Assembly: GCA_946412355.1 (NCBI GenBank)
Contig: CAMKGX010000007.1
Coordinates: 1-56,497, forward strand
Origin: an uncultured Clostridia bacterium
Lineage (GTDB): Bacteria; Bacillota; Clostridia; Oscillospirales; Oscillospiraceae
Direction of reading: 5' to 3'
Length of the DNA: 56,497 nucleotides
Positions within the stretch are counted from its first letter, which is position 1, and each line of letters starts with the position of its first letter. Positions 1 to 6,616 of the stretch are shown one piece after another. Below the pieces are notes generated by a model. That model had not been told where the DNA came from. It did no database searches and saw only the letters and a list, made by a program, of their open reading frames with translations. Made by a program: the position numbers and the translations under genes.

Positions 1-860
1 TCCGCTTTGACTGGAAGTGGCTCGTAGAGTCCGGCCTTTCCGTAAAGGACTTCATTGCTCCTACGGCCTTTGCCTTTCCCGGCAGCCGTACCTTCCAGAT
101 GGGAAGCCTCTTCGGCGCTATGAGCTATCTGCAGATCACGGCGTCAGACCTTTCGGATCAGCTTCTGAAGGATTTCCTGGACATGGATTCTTCTCAGATC
201 ATCACGATGCACATCCAGTCCGTGGACCAGACGGAAGCGATCAAGACCATCAAGCATACGATCACGGAGCTTGACCGGTCGAAGATCGAGGAGCAGAAAA
301 AGGCTGTCCGTTCCGGCTACGACATGGACATCATCCCTTCGGACCTGGCCACCTACGGCAAGGACGCCAAGTCGCTCCTGAAAGAACTGCAGAGCCAGAA
401 CGAGCGCATGTTCATGCTGACGATGTTGATCATGAATACCGGCAGGACCCAGCAGGAACTGGACACCAACGTATTTCAGGCAAGTTCCATCGCACAGAAA
501 CACAACTGCAACTTAAGGAGGCTGGACTTCCAGCAGGAAAACGCCCTTATGAGCTGCCTGCCGCTGGCCAGCTGCCTCATCGATATCCGCCGTGCTCTTA
601 CGACTTCGAGTACGGCGATTTTTGTTCCCTTTACCACCCAGGAGTTGTTCCAGGCCGGGAAGGAATCCCTGTATTACGGTCTGAACGCTCTCAGCAATAA
701 CCTGATCATGGTGGACCGGAAGGCACTGAAGAACCCGAACGGCCTGATCCTCGGCACCCCCGGTTCCGGTAAGTCCTTCAGTGCCAAGCGGGAGATCGCT
801 AATGCCTTCCTGGTGACGGATGACGATGTGATTATCTGTGATCCGGAGGCAGAGTATTGA
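1..860 (+). pseudogene. VirB4-like conjugation ATPase fragment of an integrative element
   Basis: The frame is open from base 3, so the 5' end lies outside the window. The translation resembles the VirB4/TrsE-type ATPases of Tn916/Tn1549-class conjugative elements, which power the mating-pair secretion channel at the inner face of the membrane. A clear Walker A motif (GTPGSGKS, near 757-780) is followed by the DPEAEY segment, where these proteins normally continue with most of the ATPase domain. Here a TGA at 858-860 ends the frame just after DPEAEY, so the Walker B half is missing. Directly after it comes a serine recombinase tail in another frame. I read this as an internally deleted conjugative-element remnant; an assembly chimera is the alternative. 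Confidence 0.8.
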
Positions 861-1198
861 AGCTTGAAGAGGAACGCGGTGATAATTCACAGATCATTGA
901 GGACCTCTCACAGGTCAAGAAAAAACTGACGGATTTCAAGGAATCGTGGAAGACGTCAACACCGGAAGAACTCATGTCGATGGTCCGGGCAGTCGTCGAA
1001 AGAGTATATGTCGTCTATGAAGACGAAGAACCTATTGCTCACATCTTTTTGAAAGGTTGTATCAAGGAAGACTACACCAGCTTCTTTGATACAGCTGGTT
1101 ACATACCTTTTACAGGAAATGGGGTATTAAAGGTCAATTTGTGTGTGATTCAGAACCATGAAAATGACGAAAAAGAAGGAATACACACACACAAATGA
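857..1198 (+). pseudogene. C-terminal tail of a large serine recombinase
   Basis: About 113 codons resemble the extreme C-terminus of large serine recombinases (TnpX/Tn5397 integrase class): a charged helical stretch (KLEEERGD...), then the SMVRAVVERVYV segment, ending IHTHK before TGA at 1196-1198. The catalytic resolvase domain and zinc-ribbon domain are absent, so it cannot be active. The TTG at 857 is only the first possible start; there is no ribosome-binding site, and the frame is simply what remains after fusion to the VirB4 fragment. Large serine recombinase genes usually sit at one end of their element with the attachment junction just beyond the stop. Here the stop is followed immediately by chromosomal macrodomain sequence, which fits an element end at about 1199-1215. 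Confidence 0.7.
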
Positions 1199-1642
1199 GC
1201 CAAGCGGACCAGACGCGGGAACTGCATCCACACCTATGCCGGCGTCCAGCTCCGCAGCGACTGCGCCGCCCTCATGGCCCGCCAGGGCCACCCGGAGCCC
1301 ACCGGCCGGGCCAAAATCACCCCGGCCTACAACCTGCCCTGCCGCTACGTCGTCCACACCGTGGGCCCCATCGTGGAGGGCCGCCTGACCCAGCGCCACT
1401 GCGACTTGCTGGCCGCCTCCTACCGCGCCTGCCTCGCCGCCGCGGCGGAAAAGGGCTGCCAAAGCATCGCCTTTTGCTGCATCTCCACCGGCGTCTTCGG
1501 CTTCCCCAAGCGGGAGGCGGCGGAGATCGCCGTGGCGACGGTGGAGGGGTGGAAGCGGGAGACCGCCAGCGCCATGCAGGTCATCTTCAACGTGTTCCAA
1601 GACGAGGATTTGGCCATCTATCAGAACATTTTAACCCAATAA
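1199..1642 (+). pseudogene. 5'-truncated macrodomain (ADP-ribosyl hydrolase family) remnant
   Basis: From about 1220 the frame reads NCIHTYAGVQLRSDC, EPTGRAKITPAYNLP, VVHTVGPI and STGVFGFPK, the C-terminal half of a macrodomain. It fits the zinc-containing Firmicutes type that removes ADP-ribose from proteins and is often encoded beside a class M sirtuin, as is the case here. The N-terminal ~130-150 residues, including the first ADP-ribose-binding loop, are gone, replaced by the recombinase tail in the same reading frame across one TGA (1196-1198). The first internal ATG is at 1274, giving 122 aa without a convincing ribosome-binding site. I infer a gene interrupted by integration of the upstream element; activity is unlikely. 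Confidence 0.75.
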
Positions 1643-1670
1643 AAAGGGGAGCGCCGCGGCGCTCCCTTTT
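1642..1670. terminator. Bidirectional terminator between macrodomain remnant and sirtuin
   Basis: An A-rich arm, a GGAGCGCC/GGCGCTCC stem and a T-tract form a symmetrical hairpin that can end transcription from both convergent genes. Confidence 0.75.
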
Positions 1671-1673
1671 GCA

Positions 1674-2654
1674 TTATAGTATCTCGTCCAATATTTCCCC
1701 AATGTCCCCGTCCAAACAGATGGACCGGCCCTCAATCTCCCGGGGGCACACCGCGTCGCCGTAGTTGAGGCAGGCGTACACGGCGTCCCCATTCTCCGCC
1801 GTCATGGCCCAGAAGGGGTACTTGACGATCACCGGGGTGTTGCTGCCCACGCCCAGCTCCAAAAACACCACCTTTTTGCCCTCAAACCGTTGCAAAAAGT
1901 GGGCGTACCGGGCCGCTGCCGCCTGCCACCCGGCGTCCTCCACAAACGTATCGTCCACCCGCAGATTGGTGGTGGCCCTGGACCCGTCAGGGCACCGGGG
2001 GATCAGCTCTGTGGGCAGCCGCAGGGAGAGGCATCGGTCCTTGGGCACCTGGAAAATCCCCTGCTCGTCCGGCAAAAACCGCTGGGCCGCCATGGCCCTG
2101 CGCACCCATTCCTCGTTGTCGTAGGTGCGTTTCACCCGCCCGTCCGTGCTCTGGAACAGGCCGTAGTCCCCCTGGGTGTAGAAAAGCCGCTCCTTGTCAA
2201 ACCCCGCCTTCTGGAACTGGTGGTCCACGTTGGTGGTGATGACGAAGTATTCCTTCCCCCGCACCAATTCCAGCAGCCGGTCATACACCGGCTTGGGGGC
2301 GGGCACGTAGCGGTTGAAATAGATGTTTCTGGCCCACCAGGCCCACTTCGTCTCCTGGTCGGGGAAGGGGTAAAAGCCACCGGAATACATATCCCGGATG
2401 CCGAATTTCTGGTGAAAATCGAAGAAATACCGCTCAAACCGCTCTCCATTATACACAAAACCGGCGGAGGTGGAGAGCCCCGCCCCCGCGCCGATGACCA
2501 CGGCGTCCGCCCCGTCGATGGCCTGCCGCAGCCGCGCCAGCCGCTCCTCCCGGCTGCCCCGGCCCCGGGTCAACCCACTGAAGCGATCCAGCGCCGCTAC
2601 GCCCTTTTGAATGGCGTCTGCGTAGCCGTTTTTCTCCTGTCTGAAAATACCCAT
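1674..2654 (-). CDS. Class M-like sirtuin (SirTM-type NAD-dependent Sir2 family protein)
   Basis: This 326-aa protein has the Sir2 NAD fold: VVIGAGAGLSTSAGF at residues 52-66 and TTNVDHQF at 140-147. Where deacetylase sirtuins carry the catalytic His-Gly, this one has Gln161-Gly162 (TQGDYGLFQ), the substitution known for SirTM proteins, which act as protein ADP-ribosyltransferases in some pathogens. No Cys4 zinc module is evident. SirTM genes typically form an operon with a macrodomain, GcvH-L and a lipoate ligase; here only the convergent macrodomain remnant is present, so the reversing enzyme appears lost. The start at 2654 has GAGAAGGG upstream. A promoter and a palindrome overlapping its likely start site point to repression by an unknown regulator. 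ADP-ribosyltransfer activity is inferred from family. Confidence 0.85.
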   Translation of the reverse strand: MGIFRQEKNGYADAIQKGVAALDRFSGLTRGRGSREERLARLRQAIDGADAVVIGAGAGLSTSAGFVYNGERFERYFFDFHQKFGIRDMYSGGFYPFPDQETKWAWWARNIYFNRYVPAPKPVYDRLLELVRGKEYFVITTNVDHQFQKAGFDKERLFYTQGDYGLFQSTDGRVKRTYDNEEWVRRAMAAQRFLPDEQGIFQVPKDRCLSLRLPTELIPRCPDGSRATTNLRVDDTFVEDAGWQAAAARYAHFLQRFEGKKVVFLELGVGSNTPVIVKYPFWAMTAENGDAVYACLNYGDAVCPREIEGRSICLDGDIGEILDEIL

Positions 2655-2696
2655 GGCAAACCCTTCTCTCTTGCCGCCCCCGGCGGCGGGATTATC

Positions 2697-2717
2697 TTGT
2701 AATAATACTTATTACAA
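2697..2717. promoter_or_regulatory. Perfect palindromic operator at the sirtuin promoter
   Basis: Two 9-bp arms, TTGTAATAA and TTATTACAA, are separated by 3 bp. The site lies immediately downstream of the sirtuin -10 box, over the predicted transcription start, which is a repressor position. I do not recognise the regulator. Confidence 0.65.
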
Positions 2718-2721
2718 CTAA

Positions 2722-2750
2722 ACATTACCACATCCCACGACCCCTGTCAA
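2722..2750 (-). promoter_or_regulatory. Sirtuin promoter
   Basis: On the minus strand there is TTGACA (2745-2750), a 17-bp spacer and TAATGT (2722-2727). It is divergent from the small-peptide promoter at 2789. Confidence 0.6.
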
Positions 2751-2788
2751 TAGGGAAAAGGGACGTTTTTCCATGGAAATCATTACAT

Positions 2789-2818
2789 TTGACGGCCCAA
2801 CTCCCGCCGTGGTATGAT
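2789..2818 (+). promoter_or_regulatory. Promoter of the 23-residue peptide gene
   Basis: TTGACG (2789-2794), an 18-bp spacer and TATGAT (2813-2818) lie 43 bp upstream of the small ORF at 2862. Confidence 0.65.
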
Positions 2819-2861
2819 AAACCCGTCCTCGAGAGACGAAATCTTGACAGGAGGTGCCATC

Positions 2862-2933
2862 ATGTGCCATTTCAACTTTAACTGCAACTCCCTGTGGGCC
2901 ATGCTGTGCCGCATGTTCGGCTTCGGCTGCTGA
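2862..2933 (+). CDS. Putative 23-aa Cys-rich small protein
   Basis: This tiny ORF begins MCHFNFNCN and ends FGFGC: four cysteines, five aromatic residues and one arginine in 23 residues. It is too short for standard gene calling, but its context is complete: a sigma-A-like promoter at 2789-2818, an AGGAGGT ribosome-binding site ending 8 bases before the ATG, and a hairpin terminator 22 bases after the stop. It sits alone between the divergent sirtuin and a hypothetical gene. I do not recognise the family. Metal binding or a membrane-associated role is possible from composition but unsupported. The alternative is that this is a small RNA with an incidental ORF. Confidence 0.6.
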   Translation: MCHFNFNCNSLWAMLCRMFGFGC

Positions 2934-2955
2934 TAAAGAGAGACGCCCAACCACG

Positions 2956-2984
2956 CCCCGCCGCCTCGCCGCGGCGGGGTTTTC
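2956..2984 (+). terminator. Terminator after the small-peptide gene
   Basis: A 9-bp stem (CCCCGCCGC/GCGGCGGGG) with a 6-nt loop is followed by TTTT. Confidence 0.75.
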
Positions 2985-3039
2985 CTCTGTTGCGCCGTTG
3001 CGCCGGATGTGGTAGAGTAGAGAAAAAGGAGGGATGACC

Positions 3040-3684
3040 ATGGACTATACCGCCATTCCCACCGGAGGCATCGGCCACCTGGCGGAGCTGGAGGGCAGCG
3101 GCGGCTGGTACTGGGGCAGCGACTTCGCCCAGGGCGACCTGTACGAAGCGGAGGAGCTGTACCGGGACGGCCACCCCGTCCGGTGTAACCGCCTTATCTT
3201 CGTCCACGCCCGGGAGGCCAGGGTCCACGAGCCCCTGCCGCCCCGGGAGGGCTGCTATTTCGGCACGCCCCTCTATGACGGCGGCACGCTGGTGATTCTC
3301 CGGGCGGATTTCCCCGCCGGGGCGCTGGAATTGCTGCGCTACGACCCGGCCACGTGGGAAGTCACCCCCATCGTCACCCTGCCCCGCTCCGCCGTAAAGG
3401 ACTGCTACAATCTCATGCCCTCCGGCTGGCCTCTGATGTTGACCCGCCAGGCGGAGAACACCTTTCAGATCCTCTGGCCCATCCGGGCGGAGTTCCCCAT
3501 GGGCGGCAGGGAGACCTTCTATTTCCGCCGGGGGGACGAGCTGGTGTTCAGCCGCTGGTTTGAGGACCCGGACTACCGGGAGGAGACGGTGGTGCGCCGC
3601 TTCCCCGACGGCGCGGTGCTGTCCGTCCACCGGGCGGCATCCAAGCTGCTGCCGGACGGGCGGCTGTGGCTGCTGGAGGAGTGA
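3040..3684 (+). CDS. Hypothetical protein
   Basis: This is a 214-aa soluble protein with no signal peptide or membrane segment. I chose the ATG at 3040 because AAGGAGGG (3026-3033) is well spaced for it and too close to the ATG at 3034. The sequence is rich in aromatic and acidic residues (GGWYWGSDFAQGDLYEAEELY near the start), with several beta-strand-like segments (GTLVILRADF, FQILWPI, ETFYFRRGDELVFSRWF). I do not recognise the family and see no catalytic motif. A 73-aa gene follows 64 bp later in the same direction and may be cotranscribed. Confidence 0.7.
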   Translation: MDYTAIPTGGIGHLAELEGSGGWYWGSDFAQGDLYEAEELYRDGHPVRCNRLIFVHAREARVHEPLPPREGCYFGTPLYDGGTLVILRADFPAGALELLRYDPATWEVTPIVTLPRSAVKDCYNLMPSGWPLMLTRQAENTFQILWPIRAEFPMGGRETFYFRRGDELVFSRWFEDPDYREETVVRRFPDGAVLSVHRAASKLLPDGRLWLLEE

Positions 3685-3748
3685 GGGTTGTCGAAAGGCG
3701 GCGAATGTGGTATAATGGCCCCATCCTACGAAAGCGAGGCGATGCACC

Positions 3749-3970
3749 GTGCAGATCGGTGATCTTTTCAAGGTAAAGCAGGCGTGGAACACCTTCCGCA
3801 ATAACCACCCCCAGTTCCCCGCCTTTCTCAACGATGTCAACCGCAAGGGCCTGGCCCCCGGCACCGACATCACCATCTCCGTCACCTTCCCCGACGGGGA
3901 GAAAAAGGAGGCCGGCCTCCACGTGAAGCCGGAGGACGTGCAGCTGCTGCAAATGCTGCAATCTATGTAA
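3749..3970 (+). CDS. Hypothetical protein, 73 aa
   Basis: A small soluble protein starting with GTG at 3749. It contains a basic N-terminal part (VKQAWNTFRNNHPQFPAFLNDV) and a beta-strand-like second half (TDITISVTFPDGEKKEAGLHVKPEDVQLLQML). The ribosome-binding site (GCGAGG) is weak. A strong hairpin (3981-4004) follows 10 bp after the stop, which supports a real transcription unit end. I do not recognise the family. Confidence 0.6.
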   Translation: MQIGDLFKVKQAWNTFRNNHPQFPAFLNDVNRKGLAPGTDITISVTFPDGEKKEAGLHVKPEDVQLLQMLQSM

Positions 3971-3980
3971 ATCCCAAAAC

Positions 3981-4004
3981 AGCGCCGCCCATCCGGGCGG
4001 CGCT
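3981..4004 (+). terminator. Hairpin after the 73-aa gene
   Basis: A 10-bp stem (AGCGCCGCCC/GGGCGGCGCT) with a 4-nt loop; there is no clean T-tract, so termination efficiency is uncertain. Confidence 0.5.
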
Positions 4005-4026
4005 GCGCTGTCATAAATAATATTAA

Positions 4027-4115
4027 GTAGGGGCGGGGCAGAGCCTCGCCCCTACAAACCTTTTCTCATCGGGGGGCGAGACAGCCTGCGTAGGGCGGGA
4101 CCTATGTGTCCCGCC
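4027..4115. repeat. Two small intergenic palindromes (GTAGGGGCG type)
   Basis: An inverted repeat GTAGGGGCG/CGCCCCTAC (4027-4035 and 4047-4055) is followed by GGCGGGAC/GTCCCGCC (4094-4101 and 4108-4115). Both lie in the non-coding gap before the Nudix gene. They look like small dispersed palindromic elements; no further copies occur in this window. Confidence 0.5.
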
Positions 4116-4120
4116 ATTCG

Positions 4121-4513
4121 TCACCTGTCCCCGTATTCCGCCCTGATCCGCGCCAATATGGTCTCATCCGCCGGACAGAAGGCGTAATGCGCTATCTCCC
4201 CCGGCGTAATCCACGCCATGGCCTCGTGCTCCAGCAGCCGGGGCGTGCCGCCGGCGATGGCGGCGTGGAACAGCGTCAGATGCACGGTGATGTCCGGATA
4301 TTCGTGTACCACGTCCATGAATACCTCCCCCACCGCCAACTGAATATCCAATTCCTCCCGGCACTCCCGGATGAGGGCCTGCTCCTTCGTCTCTCCCGGC
4401 TCCACCTTGCCGCCTACGAACTCCCACAGGTGCCCCCGGGCCTTGTGCCCCGGCCGTTGGCAGATGAGAAACCGATTGTCCTCCCAGATCAGCGCCGCCA
4501 CCACTTCAACCAT
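4121..4513 (-). CDS. MutT-like Nudix hydrolase
   Basis: This 130-aa protein contains the Nudix box G-x5-E-x7-REEL-type sequence: GGKVEPGETKEQALIREC followed by REELDI. The box coordinates the divalent metal used to cleave nucleoside diphosphates linked to another moiety. The small single-domain form and WEFVGGK entry are typical of MutT/8-oxo-dGTPase-like proteins that clean the nucleotide pool, although substrate cannot be fixed from sequence. I placed the start at 4513 (MVEVVAALIW) because AAGGAG lies about 10 bases upstream; an in-frame ATG at 4546 would lie upstream of that site. It is transcribed leftward on its own, separated from hsp20 by a terminator. Confidence 0.85.
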   Translation of the reverse strand: MVEVVAALIWEDNRFLICQRPGHKARGHLWEFVGGKVEPGETKEQALIRECREELDIQLAVGEVFMDVVHEYPDITVHLTLFHAAIAGGTPRLLEHEAMAWITPGEIAHYAFCPADETILARIRAEYGDR

Positions 4514-4563
4514 TCGCGCCACGCTCCTTTCCTTTGCCCCCATCATACCACGTTTTTCCCCAT

Positions 4564-4593
4564 AAAAAAAGATGCCCCGCAGGGCATCTTTTT
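4564..4593. terminator. Terminator downstream of hsp20
   Basis: GATGCCC/GGGCATC stem flanked by A7 and T5; it ends the leftward hsp20 transcript. Confidence 0.75.
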
Positions 4594-4618
4594 AACGCGA
4601 TATTTTGGCGCGGCACCA

Positions 4619-5065
4619 TCAGTCGCCGATGGCGATGGTGGTCTTCTTGGGCAGGGCCTTGGGGTCCTTCTTGGGCAGCGTCAGCCGCAGCACGCCGTTT
4701 TCAAACCGGGCGCTCACATCCTCGGCGGTGAGCTGCTCGCCCACGTAGAAGCTGCGCTGCATGGCCCCGGCATACCGCTCCTGACGGATGACCTTGCCGG
4801 CGTCGTTGGTCTTGGTGTTGTCCAGGCCCTTGGCGGCCTTCACGGTCAGATAGCCGTTCTCCAGGTCCAGGCTGATTTCGTCCTTGGTGAAGCCGGGCAG
4901 ATCCATGTCCAGCTCAAAGCGGTCGCCGTGCTCCCGCACGTCGGTCTTCATCATGTGGTCGGCCCGCTTGCCGTACAGCTTGCGGTCCACGTCCCGCAGC
5001 TCGGGGAAACCGGGGAAGCCAAACCAATCGTCAAACAGATTCTCACCAAAAATACTCGGCAACAT
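4619..5065 (-). CDS. Hsp20/alpha-crystallin small heat-shock chaperone
   Basis: This 148-aa cytosolic chaperone holds unfolding proteins until ATP-dependent chaperones act. The alpha-crystallin domain runs from about residue 40 (KTDVREHGDRFELDMDLPG) to 140, with the conserved GFTKDEISLDLENGYLTV strand pair and the C-terminal GVLRLTLPKK (the GVL motif). Length is normal for the family. The ATG at 5065 follows AAGGAGGA. The gene is single, with its own terminator, and is preceded by a sigma-A-type promoter overlapped by a CIRCE operator, so HrcA repression relieved by heat is strongly indicated. Confidence 0.95.
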   Translation of the reverse strand: MLPSIFGENLFDDWFGFPGFPELRDVDRKLYGKRADHMMKTDVREHGDRFELDMDLPGFTKDEISLDLENGYLTVKAAKGLDNTKTNDAGKVIRQERYAGAMQRSFYVGEQLTAEDVSARFENGVLRLTLPKKDPKALPKKTTIAIGD

Positions 5066-5159
5066 ACTTCATTCCTCCTTAAAAGTCTAACGCGTGTTGT
5101 TACCTGAGCAGGGGGTGCGGGCGCTGCCCATCAGCGTCCGTTCCTTTTGTTCAACACGT

Positions 5160-5187
5160 AGTATACCACCAAAATTAGCACTGTCAA
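5160..5187 (-). promoter_or_regulatory. hsp20 promoter
   Basis: On the minus strand: TTGACA (5182-5187), a 16-bp spacer and TATACT (5160-5165). The -35 box is embedded in the CIRCE element. Confidence 0.75.
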
Positions 5188-5201
5188 GCGGAGAGTGCTA
5201 A
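5175..5201. promoter_or_regulatory. CIRCE operator for HrcA
   Basis: TTAGCACTG-N9-GAGTGCTAA matches the 27-bp CIRCE consensus (TTAGCACTC-N9-GAGTGCTAA) at 17 of 18 arm positions. The single changed base completes the TTGACA -35 box of the hsp20 promoter read on the minus strand. Confidence 0.9.
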
Positions 5202-5334
5202 TTTTCCGGTGAACAGAATGTAAACAATTTTAAGCGAAAATATGAAGTCAATTTCTGGAAAAGGAAAAGGGCTTGCGCCGGGGCGCGGAAAGGAGTATGG
5301 TATAGAAAAATATCACCGCAAGGAGGGCCATCCC

Positions 5335-6510
5335 ATGCAATACCGCACCGACCGCTACGGCAACCCCATCTCCCAGCTGGGCTTCGGCTGTATGCGCTTT
5401 GCCAAAAAGGGCGCCGCCATCGACTATGAAAAGGCCCAGCGCCAGGTGCTGCTGGCCATGGAGCGGGGCGTCAACTACTTTGACACCGCCTACATCTACC
5501 CCGGCAGCGAGGAGTGTCTGGGCCGCATTTTGCAGGAAAACGGCGTCCGGGACCGTGTGAACATCGCCACCAAGCTGCCCCAGTACGTCATGCGCAGCCA
5601 AAAGGCCATCGACAAGACCTTCCGGGAGGAGCTGCAGCGCCTCCGCACCGACCATATCGACTACTACCTTATGCACATGTTCACCGATTTTTCCCAGTGG
5701 GAGAATCTTCAGGCCCTGGGCATCGAGGACTGGATCGCCGCCCGTAAAGCCGAGGGCAGCGTCCGGCAGATCGGCTTTTCCTACCACGGCGGCACCGACG
5801 CGTTCTTGCAGATTTTGAACGCCTACGACTGGGATTTCTGCCAGATTCAGTATAATTATCTGGACGAGCACTCCCAGGCGGGCCGGGCCGGACTGGAGGC
5901 CGCCCAGGCCAAGGGCATCCCGGTCATCATCATGGAGCCTCTCCGGGGCGGCAAGCTGGTGCGGTTGAGCCAGGAGGCCCGCGAGGAACTCTCGAATAGC
6001 GGCACCGGCTACTCCGCCGCCGCACTGGGCCTGCGGTGGCTGTGGGACCAGAGCGGCGTCACCTGCGTCCTCTCCGGCATGAACAGCGAGGCCATGGTGG
6101 AGGAGAACTGCCGCATCGCGGACGCCGCCCGCCCCGGCTGCCTGACGGAGGCGGACCGCGCCCTGGTGGGCCGCATCCGGGCCATTTTAAGGGCCCGGGA
6201 AAAGGTGGGCTGCACCGGCTGCCGCTACTGCATGCCCTGCCCACAGGGGGTGGATATCCCCGCCATCTTCCACTATTATAATTTGATGTATCTGGAGAAA
6301 AAGACGGCGGCCCGGTTTGAATTTGCCCGCAATGTGGGCATCCGCCGGGGCAACAGCTTTGCCACCGCCTGCGTGGGCTGCGGCAAGTGCGAGAGCCACT
6401 GCCCCCAGCACCTGCCCATCCGGGACCTGCTGCGCCAGGCCGACCGCGACCTGCGCCCCGCCCCCTACCGCCTGGGCATCGACATCGCCCGGAAGGTGAT
6501 GAACAGATAA
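5335..6510 (+). CDS. Aldo/keto reductase with C-terminal 2x[4Fe-4S] ferredoxin module
   Basis: This 391-aa protein has an aldo/keto reductase barrel (about residues 1-270: GFGCMRF, NYFDTAYIYPGSE with the catalytic Tyr, KLPQYV with Lys, LMHMF with the His region). A ferredoxin-like tail carries two cysteine clusters, CTGCRYCMPCP and CVGCGKCESHCP, each able to hold a [4Fe-4S] centre. Such fused proteins are common in anaerobes and probably couple carbonyl reduction to electron carriers; the substrate is unknown. I chose 5335 because AAGGAGGG lies upstream; the frame is open further upstream but that part has no Shine-Dalgarno. An acyl-CoA synthetase-like gene with its own promoter follows. Confidence 0.9.
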   Translation: MQYRTDRYGNPISQLGFGCMRFAKKGAAIDYEKAQRQVLLAMERGVNYFDTAYIYPGSEECLGRILQENGVRDRVNIATKLPQYVMRSQKAIDKTFREELQRLRTDHIDYYLMHMFTDFSQWENLQALGIEDWIAARKAEGSVRQIGFSYHGGTDAFLQILNAYDWDFCQIQYNYLDEHSQAGRAGLEAAQAKGIPVIIMEPLRGGKLVRLSQEAREELSNSGTGYSAAALGLRWLWDQSGVTCVLSGMNSEAMVEENCRIADAARPGCLTEADRALVGRIRAILRAREKVGCTGCRYCMPCPQGVDIPAIFHYYNLMYLEKKTAARFEFARNVGIRRGNSFATACVGCGKCESHCPQHLPIRDLLRQADRDLRPAPYRLGIDIARKVMNR

Positions 6511-6517
6511 AAACCGA

Positions 6518-6546
6518 TTGACGAACGCCCGTCTTTCGACTATGAT
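6518..6546 (+). promoter_or_regulatory. Promoter of the acyl-CoA synthetase-like gene
   Basis: TTGACG (6518-6523), a 17-bp spacer and TATGAT (6541-6546). It lies inside the frame upstream of 6617, which argues against the longer start at 6518. Confidence 0.7.
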
Positions 6547-6616
6547 AGACAGGTCGAAATGCGACGAATATTACCGGCGCGGCCTCGGGCTGCGCCGCGA
6601 GAAAGCAGGAAACAGC

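Noticed and set aside
5242-5334. Longer N-terminus for the aldo/keto reductase
   Set aside because: The extra 31 residues are basic and unlike the family, and AAGGAGGG is positioned for the ATG at 5335.
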